64,000 nucleotides of DNA from DLAJ01 sp964655525 (GTDB lineage: Bacteria > Bacillota > Clostridia > Lachnospirales > Lachnospiraceae), in the NCBI GenBank assembly GCA_964655525.1, contig CAZZNE010000006.1:1-64000 (forward strand), in the 5' to 3' direction. The notes below the pieces were generated by a model, which saw nothing but the letters and a program-made list of their open reading frames with translations, was not told where the DNA came from and ran no database searches. This document shows, one piece after another, positions 43,064 through 52,085 of this stretch (within the stretch, counting starts at the first letter, position 1; every line of letters starts with the position of its first letter). A program made the translations under genes and the position numbers.

Positions 43064-45241
43064 CTAACTGGCTTTTGACATCTTTTTGCCCAAGGAATAT
43101 TGCAGCGTGCCGCTTTGCCGATACGGTCTGACAAGCGAAAAGATCAAGCCTGCCACAAGCAGAAATGCTACGACCGTCCACACGCCGAACGCGCCCTCAA
43201 AGAGTAATGCGCCGATCCGATAAACGCAGAGAGACATGACGTAAGCGAACAGACACTGATAACCGATCGCAAACCAGAACCACTTTCTGTTGTTCATCTC
43301 CCGCTTGATCGCCCCCATTGCCGCAAAGCACGGCGCGCATAAGAGGTTGAATACAAGGAATGCATATGCCGCAGTCTGTGTCATGCATGCCGCAAGAGAC
43401 GCCCAAATCTCATTTCCCTCTTCGGCAACCTCCGCCACACCGAACAGAACGCCGAACGTGCTGACCACATTTTCCTTTGCGATCAATCCGGTCACGGACG
43501 CAACCGCCATCTTCCAGTCGCCAAAGCCGAGCGGAATAAAAATCCATGCAATGCCGCTTCCGATCTTAGCGAGAATGCTTCCCGCTTCCGCTTCCTCAAG
43601 CGCAACTCCGGAAAGCCCCTCAAAATCGAGCATACCGAAACCGTCTCCGCCCCATCCGAAGTTCATCAGGAACCAGAGCACAATGGTTGATAACAGGATG
43701 ATCGTTCCTGCTTTTTTGATAAAAGACCAGCCGCGCTCCCACATGCTTCTTAACAGGCTGCCGACCGTCGGCATATGATATGCCGGAAGCTCCATGACAA
43801 ACGGTGCCGGATCGCCCGCAAACATTTTTGTCTTTTTTAGTATGATACCAGATATGACAATTGCCGCGACTCCGATAAAATATGCGCTCGTTGCGACCCA
43901 CGCCGCGCCGCCGAACAACGCGCCCGCAATCAGACCGACGATCGGCATCTTTGCGCCGCAGGGAATAAAGGTCGTTGTCATGATCGTCATTTTTCGGTCT
44001 CTGTCATTCTCGATCGTGCGGGATGCCATAACACCCGGAACGCCGCAGCCGACACCGACCAGCATCGGAATGAAAGACTTGCCGGACAGGCCGAACTTGC
44101 GGAAAATACGATCCATGATAAACGCGATGCGCGCCATATAACCGCAACCTTCCAAAAAGGCAAGCAGGAGGAACAGTACCAGCATCTGCGGCACAAAGCC
44201 GAGCACTGCGCCGACACCTGCGACAATACCGTCCTGGATCAGTCCGTACAGCCATCCATCACAGCCAACCGCCGTCAGCACGCTGTCAACCGCTTCCGGA
44301 ACGATCTCGCCGAACAGTACGTCGTTCGTCCAATCTGTACAAAATGCGCCGACCGTTACCATCGCAATATAATATACAAGGAACATGATCACCGCAAAAA
44401 TCGGCAGCGCTAAAATTCGATGTGTTACGATTTTATCAATTTTATCGGAAAGCGTCAACTTTTCTCCGCTTGCCTTTTTATAACACTTTTGAATCACGGA
44501 TGCAATGTAATTGTAGCGTTCATTCGTAAAAATGCTCTCCGTATCATCATCAAACTGCTCTTCCAGCGTCCGGATCTCACTCGACACATCAGGAACGGAG
44601 GTCATCTGCTGCGCAATCTTATCATCCTTTTCCAACAGCTTGATGGCAAAAAAGCGTCTTTTGTCTGCAGTAACATCCTGCAGTCGTTCGGATACCACAT
44701 GGATAGCGTCTTCTACCTCAGCCGCAAAAGTATGTACCGGAGGCACCGCCTTCTTCTGTGCCGCTGCAATCGCTTTTCCGACCGCTTCTTTGATGCCTCT
44801 TCCCTTCAGGGCTGAGATTTCCACAATCTCACAGCCAAGGCTTTTGGATAGTTCATCAACACGAATGCTGTCCCCGCTTTTCTCCACGATATCCATCATA
44901 TTGATCGCCATGACAACAGGGAGTCCAAGCTCCAAAAGCTGGGTGGATAAATAAAGATTTCGTTCAATATTCGTACCATCCACGATATTGATGATGGCGT
45001 TAGGCTCGCCGCCGATCAGATAATTTCTCGCAACGACTTCCTCCAAGGTATAGGGAGATAAAGAATAGATTCCGGGAAGATCTATGACGGTGACATCCTT
45101 GTTCTCCTTCAGCTTCCCTTCTTTTTTCTCAACCGTTACGCCCGGCCAGTTACCGACAAACTGATTTGCACCCGTCAAGGCGTTAAACAGCGTTGTTTTT
45201 CCGCAGTTCGGATTACCTGCCAATGCAATTTTGATAGACAT
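43064..45241 (-). CDS. feoB: Ferrous iron transport protein B
   Basis: FeoB moves Fe2+ into the cell using a cytoplasmic G domain and a polytopic membrane domain. The 725 residues carry G1 GNPNCGKTTLFN, G3 DLPGIYSL, and G4 NMMD, then a helical spacer and eight or more membrane helices with GCGVPGVMASRT and GAKMPIVGLIAG gates. The start at 45241 follows AAAGGAG, nine codons inside the open frame. It is preceded by two feoA genes and a 180-base A-rich leader, and followed by the Cys-rich membrane protein. Divergent DtxR-like regulation is likely. Confidence 0.97.
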   Translation of the reverse strand: MSIKIALAGNPNCGKTTLFNALTGANQFVGNWPGVTVEKKEGKLKENKDVTVIDLPGIYSLSPYTLEEVVARNYLIGGEPNAIINIVDGTNIERNLYLSTQLLELGLPVVMAINMMDIVEKSGDSIRVDELSKSLGCEIVEISALKGRGIKEAVGKAIAAAQKKAVPPVHTFAAEVEDAIHVVSERLQDVTADKRRFFAIKLLEKDDKIAQQMTSVPDVSSEIRTLEEQFDDDTESIFTNERYNYIASVIQKCYKKASGEKLTLSDKIDKIVTHRILALPIFAVIMFLVYYIAMVTVGAFCTDWTNDVLFGEIVPEAVDSVLTAVGCDGWLYGLIQDGIVAGVGAVLGFVPQMLVLFLLLAFLEGCGYMARIAFIMDRIFRKFGLSGKSFIPMLVGVGCGVPGVMASRTIENDRDRKMTIMTTTFIPCGAKMPIVGLIAGALFGGAAWVATSAYFIGVAAIVISGIILKKTKMFAGDPAPFVMELPAYHMPTVGSLLRSMWERGWSFIKKAGTIILLSTIVLWFLMNFGWGGDGFGMLDFEGLSGVALEEAEAGSILAKIGSGIAWIFIPLGFGDWKMAVASVTGLIAKENVVSTFGVLFGVAEVAEEGNEIWASLAACMTQTAAYAFLVFNLLCAPCFAAMGAIKREMNNRKWFWFAIGYQCLFAYVMSLCVYRIGALLFEGAFGVWTVVAFLLVAGLIFSLVRPYRQSGTLQYSLGKKMSKAS

Positions 45242-45420
45242 CGCTCTTACTCCTTTTCTCTTTTTCATTCTCTTTTTTATTCTCTTTTTACTGGTTCTTT
45301 ATTGAAACCGTTATCGGATTTTCCTGTTGTTGCTTGTCACTCTCTTTTGTTATTCAACCCTTCTTTTTGTTATATACAGCTTCTTTTTATTAGTTGTTAC
45401 TAACCGTTGTGTAAAAAAAT

Positions 45421-45642
45421 TTATTCGACTTCGATCATTTCCGCATCCGCTTTTCTAAGAGAAAGTTCATATCCCCTGACCGTCACCTCAACCGGATCGC
45501 CGAGCGGGGCTACCTTCCTGACATAAACGCTGACTCCTTTCGTGATTCCCATATCCATAATGCGTCTTTTCACCGGACCCGTTCCCGTCAACTTTTTTAC
45601 TGTCACGGTCTGCCCGCATGCAACTTCCTTTAACGTTTTCAT
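45421..45642 (-). CDS. feoA: FeoA-family SH3-like protein (second copy)
   Basis: The 73 residues form one FeoA SH3-like domain: MKTLKEVACGQTVTVKKL, KRRIMDMGITKG and YVRKVAPLGDPVEVTVRGY. FeoA binds the FeoB G domain and supports transport. The start at 45642 follows AGGAGG. It lies 63 bases past the first FeoA gene with a degenerate palindromic repeat between them, and about 180 bases before feoB. Confidence 0.9.
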   Translation of the reverse strand: MKTLKEVACGQTVTVKKLTGTGPVKRRIMDMGITKGVSVYVRKVAPLGDPVEVTVRGYELSLRKADAEMIEVE

Positions 45643-45670
45643 GTTCCATCCTCCTGTTTTACCTATCATA

Positions 45671-45717
45671 GCATGCCCTTCCGGGCGCAGTATCATGTCT
45701 GGCAACTATACCATGAT
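45671..45717. repeat. Degenerate copy of the interspersed palindrome family
   Basis: GCATGCCC-TTCC-GGGCGC and TATCATGTCTGGCAACTATACCATGAT resemble the short-spacer unit but palindrome 1 has decayed. It covers the stop codon of the first FeoA gene and lies between the two feoA genes. Confidence 0.65.
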
Positions 45718-45915
45718 CTTATTCGCCATATCCTTCCCGATCGCGATCCGTGCTTCTTTGACATTGACGATCAGATTTCCGCCGATTTCCGAAATCACGG
45801 TGACAACACTCCCTGCAACAAAACCAAGGTTCTCAATAAATCTGCGTGTGTCCTCTTTCCCGCCGACCTTTTTAACAGTATATGGTTCTCCTTCTCTCGC
45901 CATAGATAACGGCAT
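45706..45915 (-). CDS. feoA: FeoA-family SH3-like protein (first copy)
   Basis: This 69-residue protein matches FeoA: GEPYTVKKVGGKEDTRRFIE, LGFVAGSVVTVISEIGGNLI and EARIAIGKDMANKIMV. It is the first gene of the Feo operon, with GAGGGTGGA before the ATG. The final residues and stop codon fall in a degenerate palindromic repeat, which may have replaced the natural end. Confidence 0.9.
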   Translation of the reverse strand: MPLSMAREGEPYTVKKVGGKEDTRRFIENLGFVAGSVVTVISEIGGNLIVNVKEARIAIGKDMANKIMV

Positions 45916-45969
45916 ACTTCCACCCTCTTTCCTCGCGCCCTTTTTAGTAAGTTATCCCTTTCTTAAGTT

Positions 45970-45998
45970 AGTATATGCAAACCTCCATTAGATGTCAA
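45970..45998 (-). promoter_or_regulatory. Promoter of the feo operon
   Basis: Minus-strand TTGACA (45998-45993) and TATACT (45975-45970) lie exactly 17 bases apart. TAAGTTA-like repeats surround the -10 and could be part of a metal-regulator operator, but no clean palindrome is visible. Confidence 0.8.
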
Positions 45999-46025
45999 TA
46001 ATTTTTTACAAAATTTTTGTTCCAT

Positions 46026-46054
46026 TTGAAAAAATACCCTGCGCGTGCTATACT
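46026..46054 (+). promoter_or_regulatory. Promoter of the DtxR-like regulator
   Basis: TTGAAA (46026-46031) and TATACT (46049-46054) are 17 bases apart, divergent from the feo promoter with 27 bases between the two -35 boxes. Confidence 0.8.
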
Positions 46055-46085
46055 GAAAAAAAGTTTATTAGTGAAAGGAAACGCT

Positions 46086-46448
46086 ATGCCTGCAATAAAT
46101 GAATCCGCAGAAAATTATTTGGAAACCATCTTGATCCTGAGTAAAAAGCTTCCGGTTGTGCGTTCCGTTGACATTGCCAACGAGCTTGGTTTTAAGAAAT
46201 CAAGCGTCAGCATTGCCATGAAAAACCTGCGTGAAAAACACCATATTACGGTGACGGACGCCGGTTTTATCTATTTGACCGAATCCGGACGCAAAATTGC
46301 TGAAATGATCTATGAGCGTCACGAACTGCTCTCCGCATGGCTGTGCAAGCTTGGCGTTCCTGAAAAGATTGCGACCGAGGACGCCTGCCGCATTGAGCAT
46401 GTGATCAGTGCGGAAAGCTTTGAGGCATTAAAAAAGCACATGTTATAA
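46086..46448 (+). CDS. DtxR/MntR-type metal-dependent regulator, short form
   Basis: The 120 residues comprise a winged helix-turn-helix (SAENYLETILILSKKLP, SVDIANELGFKKSSVSIAMKNL) and the start of the metal-binding dimer domain (YERHELLSAWLCKLGVPEKIATEDACRIEHVIS), which holds His, Glu and Cys ligands. Full DtxR proteins have 140-230 residues; this one ends just after the EDACRIEH motif, so the SH3 domain is missing. It is divergent from feoA and should control the Feo operon with Fe2+ or Mn2+ as signal. AAAGGA lies before the ATG; 23 open codons upstream are excluded. Confidence 0.9.
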   Translation: MPAINESAENYLETILILSKKLPVVRSVDIANELGFKKSSVSIAMKNLREKHHITVTDAGFIYLTESGRKIAEMIYERHELLSAWLCKLGVPEKIATEDACRIEHVISAESFEALKKHML

Positions 46449-46468
46449 TACACGTGCTTTTTTAATGC
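46425..46468. terminator. Bidirectional terminator between the regulator and the EAL protein
   Basis: GCATTAAAAAAGCAC (46425-46439) pairs perfectly with GTGCTTTTTTAATGC (46454-46468). The stem has T runs on both strands and serves both converging genes. It overlaps the last codons of the regulator. Confidence 0.85.
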
Positions 46469-46481
46469 CTATAAAATTTAT

Positions 46482-48785
46482 TTACCTCGCAGAAAGTTCC
46501 GATTCATATTTTGCCTCAAAATCACTGACCTTCAGCGGCTTAGAGAAATAATAGCCCTGGAAAATATCACATCCGGCATTCGTCAGATATGCCACCTGCT
46601 CTTCTGTCTCAACACCCTCCGCAACAACGGTAAGTCCCAACTGCTTTGACATGGAGATCATCGCATTCATGATCGTTCTGCTCCGGTCACTGTGCTCCGT
46701 CACACTTAAGAAGCCCATATCCAGTTTTACCACATCGACCGCAATGTCTTTCAGCGTATTCAACGAGGAATAACCGCTGCCGAAATCGTCAATCTCAATC
46801 TCAAAGCCATATGCCCTTAACCGCTCTAACAGAGAAAGCTGCTGCTTCAAACCTTCCATGATCGCCGTTTCGGTAATTTCCAGTTTCAGCATTTTGGGAT
46901 CGATCTGATATTTCTCAACCAGCCCGGTGAACGTTTCATAGATGTCCACATTATAAAAATCCTTCGGGGAGATATTAACGGAAAGATGCAGATGCCCCTT
47001 CCCCTGCTCTTTCCACCGTTTTAACTGTACACAGGCAAGCTCCCACACATACCGGTCAAGCTTATGAATAAATCCGGTCCGCTCAAATACAGGAATAAAA
47101 TCGCCGGGCGGAACCATTCCTCTCTGCGGATGATTCCATCTCACCAGCGCTTCTCCGCCAAGAAGCTCTCCCGTCCTTGCAATCTGCGGCTGTACAAAGA
47201 TCGTAAACTGTCCCTCACTGATCGCCGTGTCAAACTCTCCGATCAGCATTCTCTCATGCTGCATTGCGTCACTGATCGCATCGTCATAGTAAACAACGAC
47301 TTTCTGATAATCATCTTTCACTGTTTGTACGGCAAGGTGCGCTCTGTCGCACATCACGCTGACCTCTAAATCCGGCTCCGTGATCGGATAGACACCGACA
47401 TGGATATGCATCCGATAAACCGCACTCGGCACCATCGTTGCCAGCTCTTTTATGTAATCATTAAACAGCCATTCCCGGAAATTTTCTTCATAGAGACAGA
47501 TTGCAAAGCGATCCCCGCTTAGCCTTCCGTAAACGCTTCCCTCCAAGGCTTCCCTTCCCAAGCACTCCGCGATCCGCTTCAAAACCCGATCTCCCTGCTC
47601 TAAACCGAACAGCTCGTTTACCAGCTTAAAATCCTTAATATCAGAACAGACCATGTAACGCCTGCGCTCCGGCTCCTGATTCAGCTTTTCCCTTACCGCC
47701 TCATAAAATCCGGTCTTATTATAGATTCCGGTCAACTCATCATGGGTTGCACGATAACGTTCGTACTCGATCTTGCGCAGCTCCTCCGTCCGGTCCTGCA
47801 TCAAAAAATAACACCCGACATAATTCTTTCCTTCGTCTAACAGCCTCCTGAACTTCGATTCAAAATATCGAACTTCTCCATCAATCGTATGTTCCTCATG
47901 CCATGTCCGGTCCTCAAGCTCCCCTGCCTGCTTTCCCGCAAGCCACTCGGAAAAAAAACGCTCCATACTTCCGTTTTTGTCTTTTTCCGTCATTTGGAGC
48001 AGACGATATGCCATTTGATTGGCATACACGCATTTTCCTTCCAGGTCAAAGCACATGATGCCGCCTTCCATTTCTCTCACGACAAAAGATAACAGGCGTA
48101 CGACAATAATCTTCGGAACATAGAACAGAGAAAAATAACAAACTGCGATTGCGATAAGGCTATAGGCAATCACGGAAATGTCCAATGAAAATTTCGTAAA
48201 ACGATATCCGATATTTAATACTAACACACATATAAACGAATATAACACCATGCGATATTTTCTTCGGTACAGCTTCAGTGTCTGCCTGACTTTCATGATC
48301 AAAAGTACCAGAACCAAAACGACAAGCGCATACACGATCACTAAATGTACACGATACATCGGCCGCTTATCCGCAACCGCAAAATAACTTTCTCCTCCGA
48401 CGAGCAGTTCCGTCTGCTCCGCCGTAAATACATGGTTCGTAAACACATTCACGATCATGGAAACCGTATCTAAAAGCGCTCCGGCATAAATGAGAATCTT
48501 GCCTACTCTGTTTTTAAGCACGATCTCCGTATATTTTTCCGCATACAACAGCAATACGATCACGAGCCAGTCCGTGGCCGCAAAATACAACCCATATGCG
48601 AGCGTCGCTGCGCGTTGTTCCTGCATGAGCACGGCAGCCACATAGCAGACGATCGTAATCGCCGCCGCGACAAACAAAAAACGGATGGACGGCGTGACCG
48701 TATTTTTGACCTTTTTCAGTAAGATCATCCCTACCGTTAACACTACTGCCAACGAAAGGCAGACCCCCGCAAATATCTCTATCAT
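46482..48785 (-). CDS. Membrane c-di-GMP protein: degenerate GGDEF plus intact EAL phosphodiesterase
   Basis: The 767 residues have an N-terminal membrane sensor of about seven helices (1-230), a PAS-like segment (about 240-325), a GGDEF domain (about 340-490) and an EAL domain (about 500-760). The GGDEF active site reads SGDRF, so cyclase activity is unlikely. The EAL domain keeps GGEALVRW, SVNISPKDF, LEITETAIM, IDDFGSGYSS and VVAEGVETEEQ, all of the catalytic set. I infer a c-di-GMP phosphodiesterase that responds to a membrane signal. The start has GGGAGGG. Confidence 0.93.
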   Translation of the reverse strand: MIEIFAGVCLSLAVVLTVGMILLKKVKNTVTPSIRFLFVAAAITIVCYVAAVLMQEQRAATLAYGLYFAATDWLVIVLLLYAEKYTEIVLKNRVGKILIYAGALLDTVSMIVNVFTNHVFTAEQTELLVGGESYFAVADKRPMYRVHLVIVYALVVLVLVLLIMKVRQTLKLYRRKYRMVLYSFICVLVLNIGYRFTKFSLDISVIAYSLIAIAVCYFSLFYVPKIIVVRLLSFVVREMEGGIMCFDLEGKCVYANQMAYRLLQMTEKDKNGSMERFFSEWLAGKQAGELEDRTWHEEHTIDGEVRYFESKFRRLLDEGKNYVGCYFLMQDRTEELRKIEYERYRATHDELTGIYNKTGFYEAVREKLNQEPERRRYMVCSDIKDFKLVNELFGLEQGDRVLKRIAECLGREALEGSVYGRLSGDRFAICLYEENFREWLFNDYIKELATMVPSAVYRMHIHVGVYPITEPDLEVSVMCDRAHLAVQTVKDDYQKVVVYYDDAISDAMQHERMLIGEFDTAISEGQFTIFVQPQIARTGELLGGEALVRWNHPQRGMVPPGDFIPVFERTGFIHKLDRYVWELACVQLKRWKEQGKGHLHLSVNISPKDFYNVDIYETFTGLVEKYQIDPKMLKLEITETAIMEGLKQQLSLLERLRAYGFEIEIDDFGSGYSSLNTLKDIAVDVVKLDMGFLSVTEHSDRSRTIMNAMISMSKQLGLTVVAEGVETEEQVAYLTNAGCDIFQGYYFSKPLKVSDFEAKYESELSAR

Positions 48786-48799
48786 CCGTACCCTCCCTT

Positions 48800-48877
48800 A
48801 AGTTTCCCGTCAAAAAGCTTCATGGGAAACTTTTTTCAGTCATAGAAAATCATACCATAATCAGCCAGATTTGGCAA
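48800..48877 (-). promoter_or_regulatory. Promoter and 5' hairpin of the EAL protein gene
   Basis: TTGCCA (48877-48872) and the extended -10 TGGTATGAT (TATGAT 48854-48849) are 17 bases apart. The short leader contains a perfect AAGTTTCCC/GGGAAACTT hairpin (48832-48824 with 48808-48800) that ends about 5 bases before the GGGAGGG ribosome site. It resembles no c-di-GMP riboswitch. Confidence 0.65.
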
Positions 48878-48940
48878 ATTATTCTAAAATTTTCTAGGCT
48901 TTGTATTTTGGGTCGTCATATTTAGACAAAAAAGCTTCTG

Positions 48941-49846
48941 CTACCATTCATACGGCGTCTGCTGATAGACGTAATAATTCAGCCAATTGCTGTAAAGGAT
49001 GTTACAATGCGCCCTCCACTGCAAATTCGGCTTCAAGGAGGGATCATCCTTAGGATAATAATTTTTCGGTACCGTGATCGGCAGCCCCCGCTCCAGATCC
49101 CGGCGGTATTCCTTATCCAAAGTCACACGATCGTATTCAGGGTGCCCCATCACAAAAACCTGTGCTCCCTGCTTTGCCATCAGCAGATAGATTCCCGCCT
49201 CATCGGACTCCGCCAGCACGGTAAGCTCTGCACAGTTTCTGACATCCCCCGCATGGATTTCCGTATGTCTTGAATGCGGCGCCATGAATATGTCGTCAAA
49301 GCCTCTGACAAGCGGAATCTTCCGATTCATCACATGATGCGGATAAATGCCGAACAGTTTTTGGTCAAGCAGATGCTTTTGGATCCCGTAATGGTGATAA
49401 AGTCCCGCCTGCGCCCCCCAGCAGATATGCAGCGTGCTCGTCACATGGGTCGTCGTCCAATCCATGATATGGCAAAGCTCCTGCCAATAATCGACTTCCT
49501 CATATTCCATCTGCTCTACCGGCGCTCCGGTGATAATGAATCCGTCGAAATTCCGACCTTCGATCTCGTCAAAGGTCGTATAAAACTGATTCAAATGGCT
49601 CTGCGGCGTATTCTGTGCAATATGTGTCCGCACATTGACAAACGTGACATCCACCTGCAGCGGCGTGTTGGAAAACGCGCGCAAAAGCTGCAGCTCCGTG
49701 TCCTCTTTTAACGGCATCAGGTTTAAGATTCCCACTTGAAGCGGGCGGATGTCCTGATGGCTCGCGCGGTTTTCATCCATCACAAATATATTCTCATTTT
49801 CCAGTATTTCTTTTGCCGGCAGCTTACTCTGTGTCTTAATTGGCAT
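48941..49846 (-). CDS. metA: Homoserine O-acyltransferase MetA, predicted acetyl-CoA type
   Basis: MetA activates homoserine for methionine synthesis. The 301 residues show the glutamine amidotransferase-like fold with catalytic Cys in LHICWGAQAGLYHHYG, DIFMAPHSRHTEI and VFVMGHPEYD. In the segment ITGAPVEQMEYEEVDYW the residue after APV is Glu, the position that is Gly in succinyl-CoA-using enzymes such as E. coli MetA; published work links Glu here to acetyl-CoA. It follows ligA by 211 bases that contain the second structured element. It is probably transcribed through from ligA. Confidence 0.95.
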   Translation of the reverse strand: MPIKTQSKLPAKEILENENIFVMDENRASHQDIRPLQVGILNLMPLKEDTELQLLRAFSNTPLQVDVTFVNVRTHIAQNTPQSHLNQFYTTFDEIEGRNFDGFIITGAPVEQMEYEEVDYWQELCHIMDWTTTHVTSTLHICWGAQAGLYHHYGIQKHLLDQKLFGIYPHHVMNRKIPLVRGFDDIFMAPHSRHTEIHAGDVRNCAELTVLAESDEAGIYLLMAKQGAQVFVMGHPEYDRVTLDKEYRRDLERGLPITVPKNYYPKDDPSLKPNLQWRAHCNILYSNWLNYYVYQQTPYEW

Positions 49847-49901
49847 AGTTAACGCCTGCCTTTCCTCTTTTCTTTATTTCTTAGCAAAATCTCAAATCCG
49901 T

Positions 49902-50045
49902 GCGGAGAATATAAGGCGAATAAACTCGCCGGCGAATTTATTCGCCTTATATTCTCCCGTGTGAGAAAGGTTCTGTTCCGCAGAACCGTAGAAAATCTTC
50001 GCGAAACGACCCTTGCCGTAAGCGTTAGATTTTCTTCTCACACTA
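49902..50045 (-). ncRNA. Structured intergenic element, copy 2 (pair of 24145-24247)
   Basis: A perfect 21-bp hairpin (49904-49924/49937-49957) is joined by one base to a long stem: GTGTGAGA 49959-49966 with 50036-50043, an extra hairpin GGTTCTG/CAGAACC (49969-49987), AGAAAATCT 49990-49998 with 50027-50035, and a 28-base central loop (49999-50026). It lies between the ligA stop and metA start. It shares flanks GTGC and CTCAC-CTAA with copy 1. It is not a SAM riboswitch. Confidence 0.6.
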
Positions 50046-50057
50046 ACGCCCATCATA

Positions 50058-52085
50058 TCACGCTTGTTCAAAATCCGCAAGCATTCGAAGCAGTTCCTCC
50101 TCCGAGAGCACCGGGATGCCAAGCTCATTCGCCTTTGTCAGCTTCGAGCCAGCCGCCTCTCCCGCCAAAACATAATTTGTTTTTTTGGATACCGAACCGG
50201 TCACCTTTCCGCCGTGCTTTTCGATCAGCTCCTGCGCCTGTTTTCTGTCTAATGTCGGCAGCGTTCCGGTGATGACAAAGATCTGATTCAACAGACCTGT
50301 GCCCGCTCCTTCTTCCTTTGCGGATTTCATGTTGACTCCCGCCTCCTTGAAGCGCGCGATCATCTGGCGGTTTGCTTCTTTTTCGAAAAAAGAAAGAATA
50401 CTCTGCGCTGTGGTCGGTCCCACATCGGGAATCGCGGTCAGCGTCTCAAAATCCGCCGCCATCAGCTCGTCCATGTCCGCAAACTGTCGCATGATACCTT
50501 TTGCCGTCGTCTTTCCGACATTGTCAATGCCAAGTCCGGTCAAAAGCTGATCGACGCTGTTGTCTTTAGATTCCTCGATCGCCTTTAAGATGCGGTCCGT
50601 GTTTTTTTCTTTCCCGACCAGTTTCCGCTCGATCAGCTCTTCGCGCTGATCTTTCAAATAATAAATATCCGTATAATCGTGGAGATACCCTTCCTCGATC
50701 AGAATTTTCACATAAGATTCTCCAAGCGCTTTGATGTCCATGGCATCCCTGCCCGCAAAATAAGCGATCGTGCGCAAAAGCTGCGCAGGACAGGATGGAT
50801 TGACGCATTTATAATCGGCGGTGTCGCTCTCCTGAACGATCTCCTCGCCGCAGACCGGACAGCTTTTCGGAATGCGGAATACGCTGCCAGTGGAGCGCAC
50901 TACTTCCTTGACGCGCGGAATGATCTCGCCCGATTTATAGACAAGCACCGACGCGCCCAGATCAATGCCGAGCTTGTCAATATAATCCTGATTGTGCAGC
51001 GTTGCACGCGAAACCCATGTTCCGCATAGGCGCACCGGCTCCTTGAATATCGCAGTCGGCGCGATTTTTCCGGTTCTGCCGACCGTCAGCTCGATCTCTC
51101 CGATGACGGCCTCCTTCTCCTCCGGCGGATACTTATAAGCGATGTGTCCTGCCGAATACTTGCTTCCCGCAGGAAAATCGCTTCGATATGCAATCTGCTC
51201 AATCTTCACGACCGCACCGTCAATATCGTATGCATACTCGCCGCGCGCCTCTCCGATCTCATCAATCGCGACAAGAATTTCCTCATCTGTCTTACAACAG
51301 CGATGCGGCACGACCGCAACCCCCGCTTCCGCTAACCGCGCAAGGCCCTGCGTGTGCGCCTCCCTGAGCAGTTCGCTCTCGGTGCCGCCCGACGCATCCT
51401 GCACATTAAATACGAACATCCGAAGACCGCGCTTTTCCGTAACGGAGGGGTCAAGCTGACGCAGCGTACCCGCCGCTAAGTTGCGCGGATTTGCCGCAAG
51501 CTGTTTTCCCGCCTGCTCCTGTTCCTCATTGTAGCGCTCAAAATCCGCATGCGTCATATATACCTCGCCGCGCAACTCCACATAACCGTCCATATCAATG
51601 GTGTCCTGCACGTCGGGGATCACGCGTGCATTTAAGGTCACGTCCTCTCCGATCAGCCCGTTCCCTCTTGTCTCCGCAAGCGTAAGCGCGCCGTTCTCAT
51701 AGCGCAGCGTCATCGAAAGCCCGTCAATCTTATGCTCCACGGAAAAAAGCACGTCGGGGTGCATTTCACGTACCTCATGCACCCAGCTTAACACTTCCTC
51801 CTTGGTAAACACATCCTGGATACTGAGCATTGGAACACGGTGCGTCACACTGACGCCCGACTCGCGCTTGACCGCGCCGCCCACCTTACCCGTCGGACTC
51901 TCTTTGCTCCGCCACTCCGGATGTGCTTTTTCCAACTCCCGCAGCTCCAGATTGAGCATATCAAATTCATAATCGGATATATCGGAAGCATTCTCCTCAT
52001 GATATTGCTGATTGTAGCGGTTCACCAGCGTCACAAGCTCCTCGTATCGCTCTTTTGTCTGTTCTTTTTTTTCCTTCTCACTCAT
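50058..52085 (-). CDS. ligA: NAD-dependent DNA ligase LigA
   Basis: LigA seals DNA nicks in replication and repair. The 675 residues have an N-terminal Ia domain, the adenylation domain with the lysine in SVEHKIDGLSMTLRYENG, an OB domain, a four-cysteine zinc finger (CPVCG and CVNPSCPAQL), helix-hairpin-helix repeats (TGLGIDNVGKTTAKGI, TAIPDVGPTTAQSI) and a C-terminal BRCT domain (QIFVITGTLPTLDRKQAQ). Family length is normal. The start at 52085 (ATGAGTGAG) overlaps the pseudouridine synthase stop; the open frame upstream is not used. Confidence 0.97.
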   Translation of the reverse strand: MSEKEKKEQTKERYEELVTLVNRYNQQYHEENASDISDYEFDMLNLELRELEKAHPEWRSKESPTGKVGGAVKRESGVSVTHRVPMLSIQDVFTKEEVLSWVHEVREMHPDVLFSVEHKIDGLSMTLRYENGALTLAETRGNGLIGEDVTLNARVIPDVQDTIDMDGYVELRGEVYMTHADFERYNEEQEQAGKQLAANPRNLAAGTLRQLDPSVTEKRGLRMFVFNVQDASGGTESELLREAHTQGLARLAEAGVAVVPHRCCKTDEEILVAIDEIGEARGEYAYDIDGAVVKIEQIAYRSDFPAGSKYSAGHIAYKYPPEEKEAVIGEIELTVGRTGKIAPTAIFKEPVRLCGTWVSRATLHNQDYIDKLGIDLGASVLVYKSGEIIPRVKEVVRSTGSVFRIPKSCPVCGEEIVQESDTADYKCVNPSCPAQLLRTIAYFAGRDAMDIKALGESYVKILIEEGYLHDYTDIYYLKDQREELIERKLVGKEKNTDRILKAIEESKDNSVDQLLTGLGIDNVGKTTAKGIMRQFADMDELMAADFETLTAIPDVGPTTAQSILSFFEKEANRQMIARFKEAGVNMKSAKEEGAGTGLLNQIFVITGTLPTLDRKQAQELIEKHGGKVTGSVSKKTNYVLAGEAAGSKLTKANELGIPVLSEEELLRMLADFEQA

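Noticed and set aside
48800..48832. A c-di-GMP riboswitch before the EAL gene
   Set aside because: Only a short simple hairpin is present, without the conserved GEMM core.
49902..50045. A SAM riboswitch before metA
   Set aside because: None of the SAM-I or SAM-II core motifs is present; the element matches the one at 24145, which lies at a gene without methionine links.
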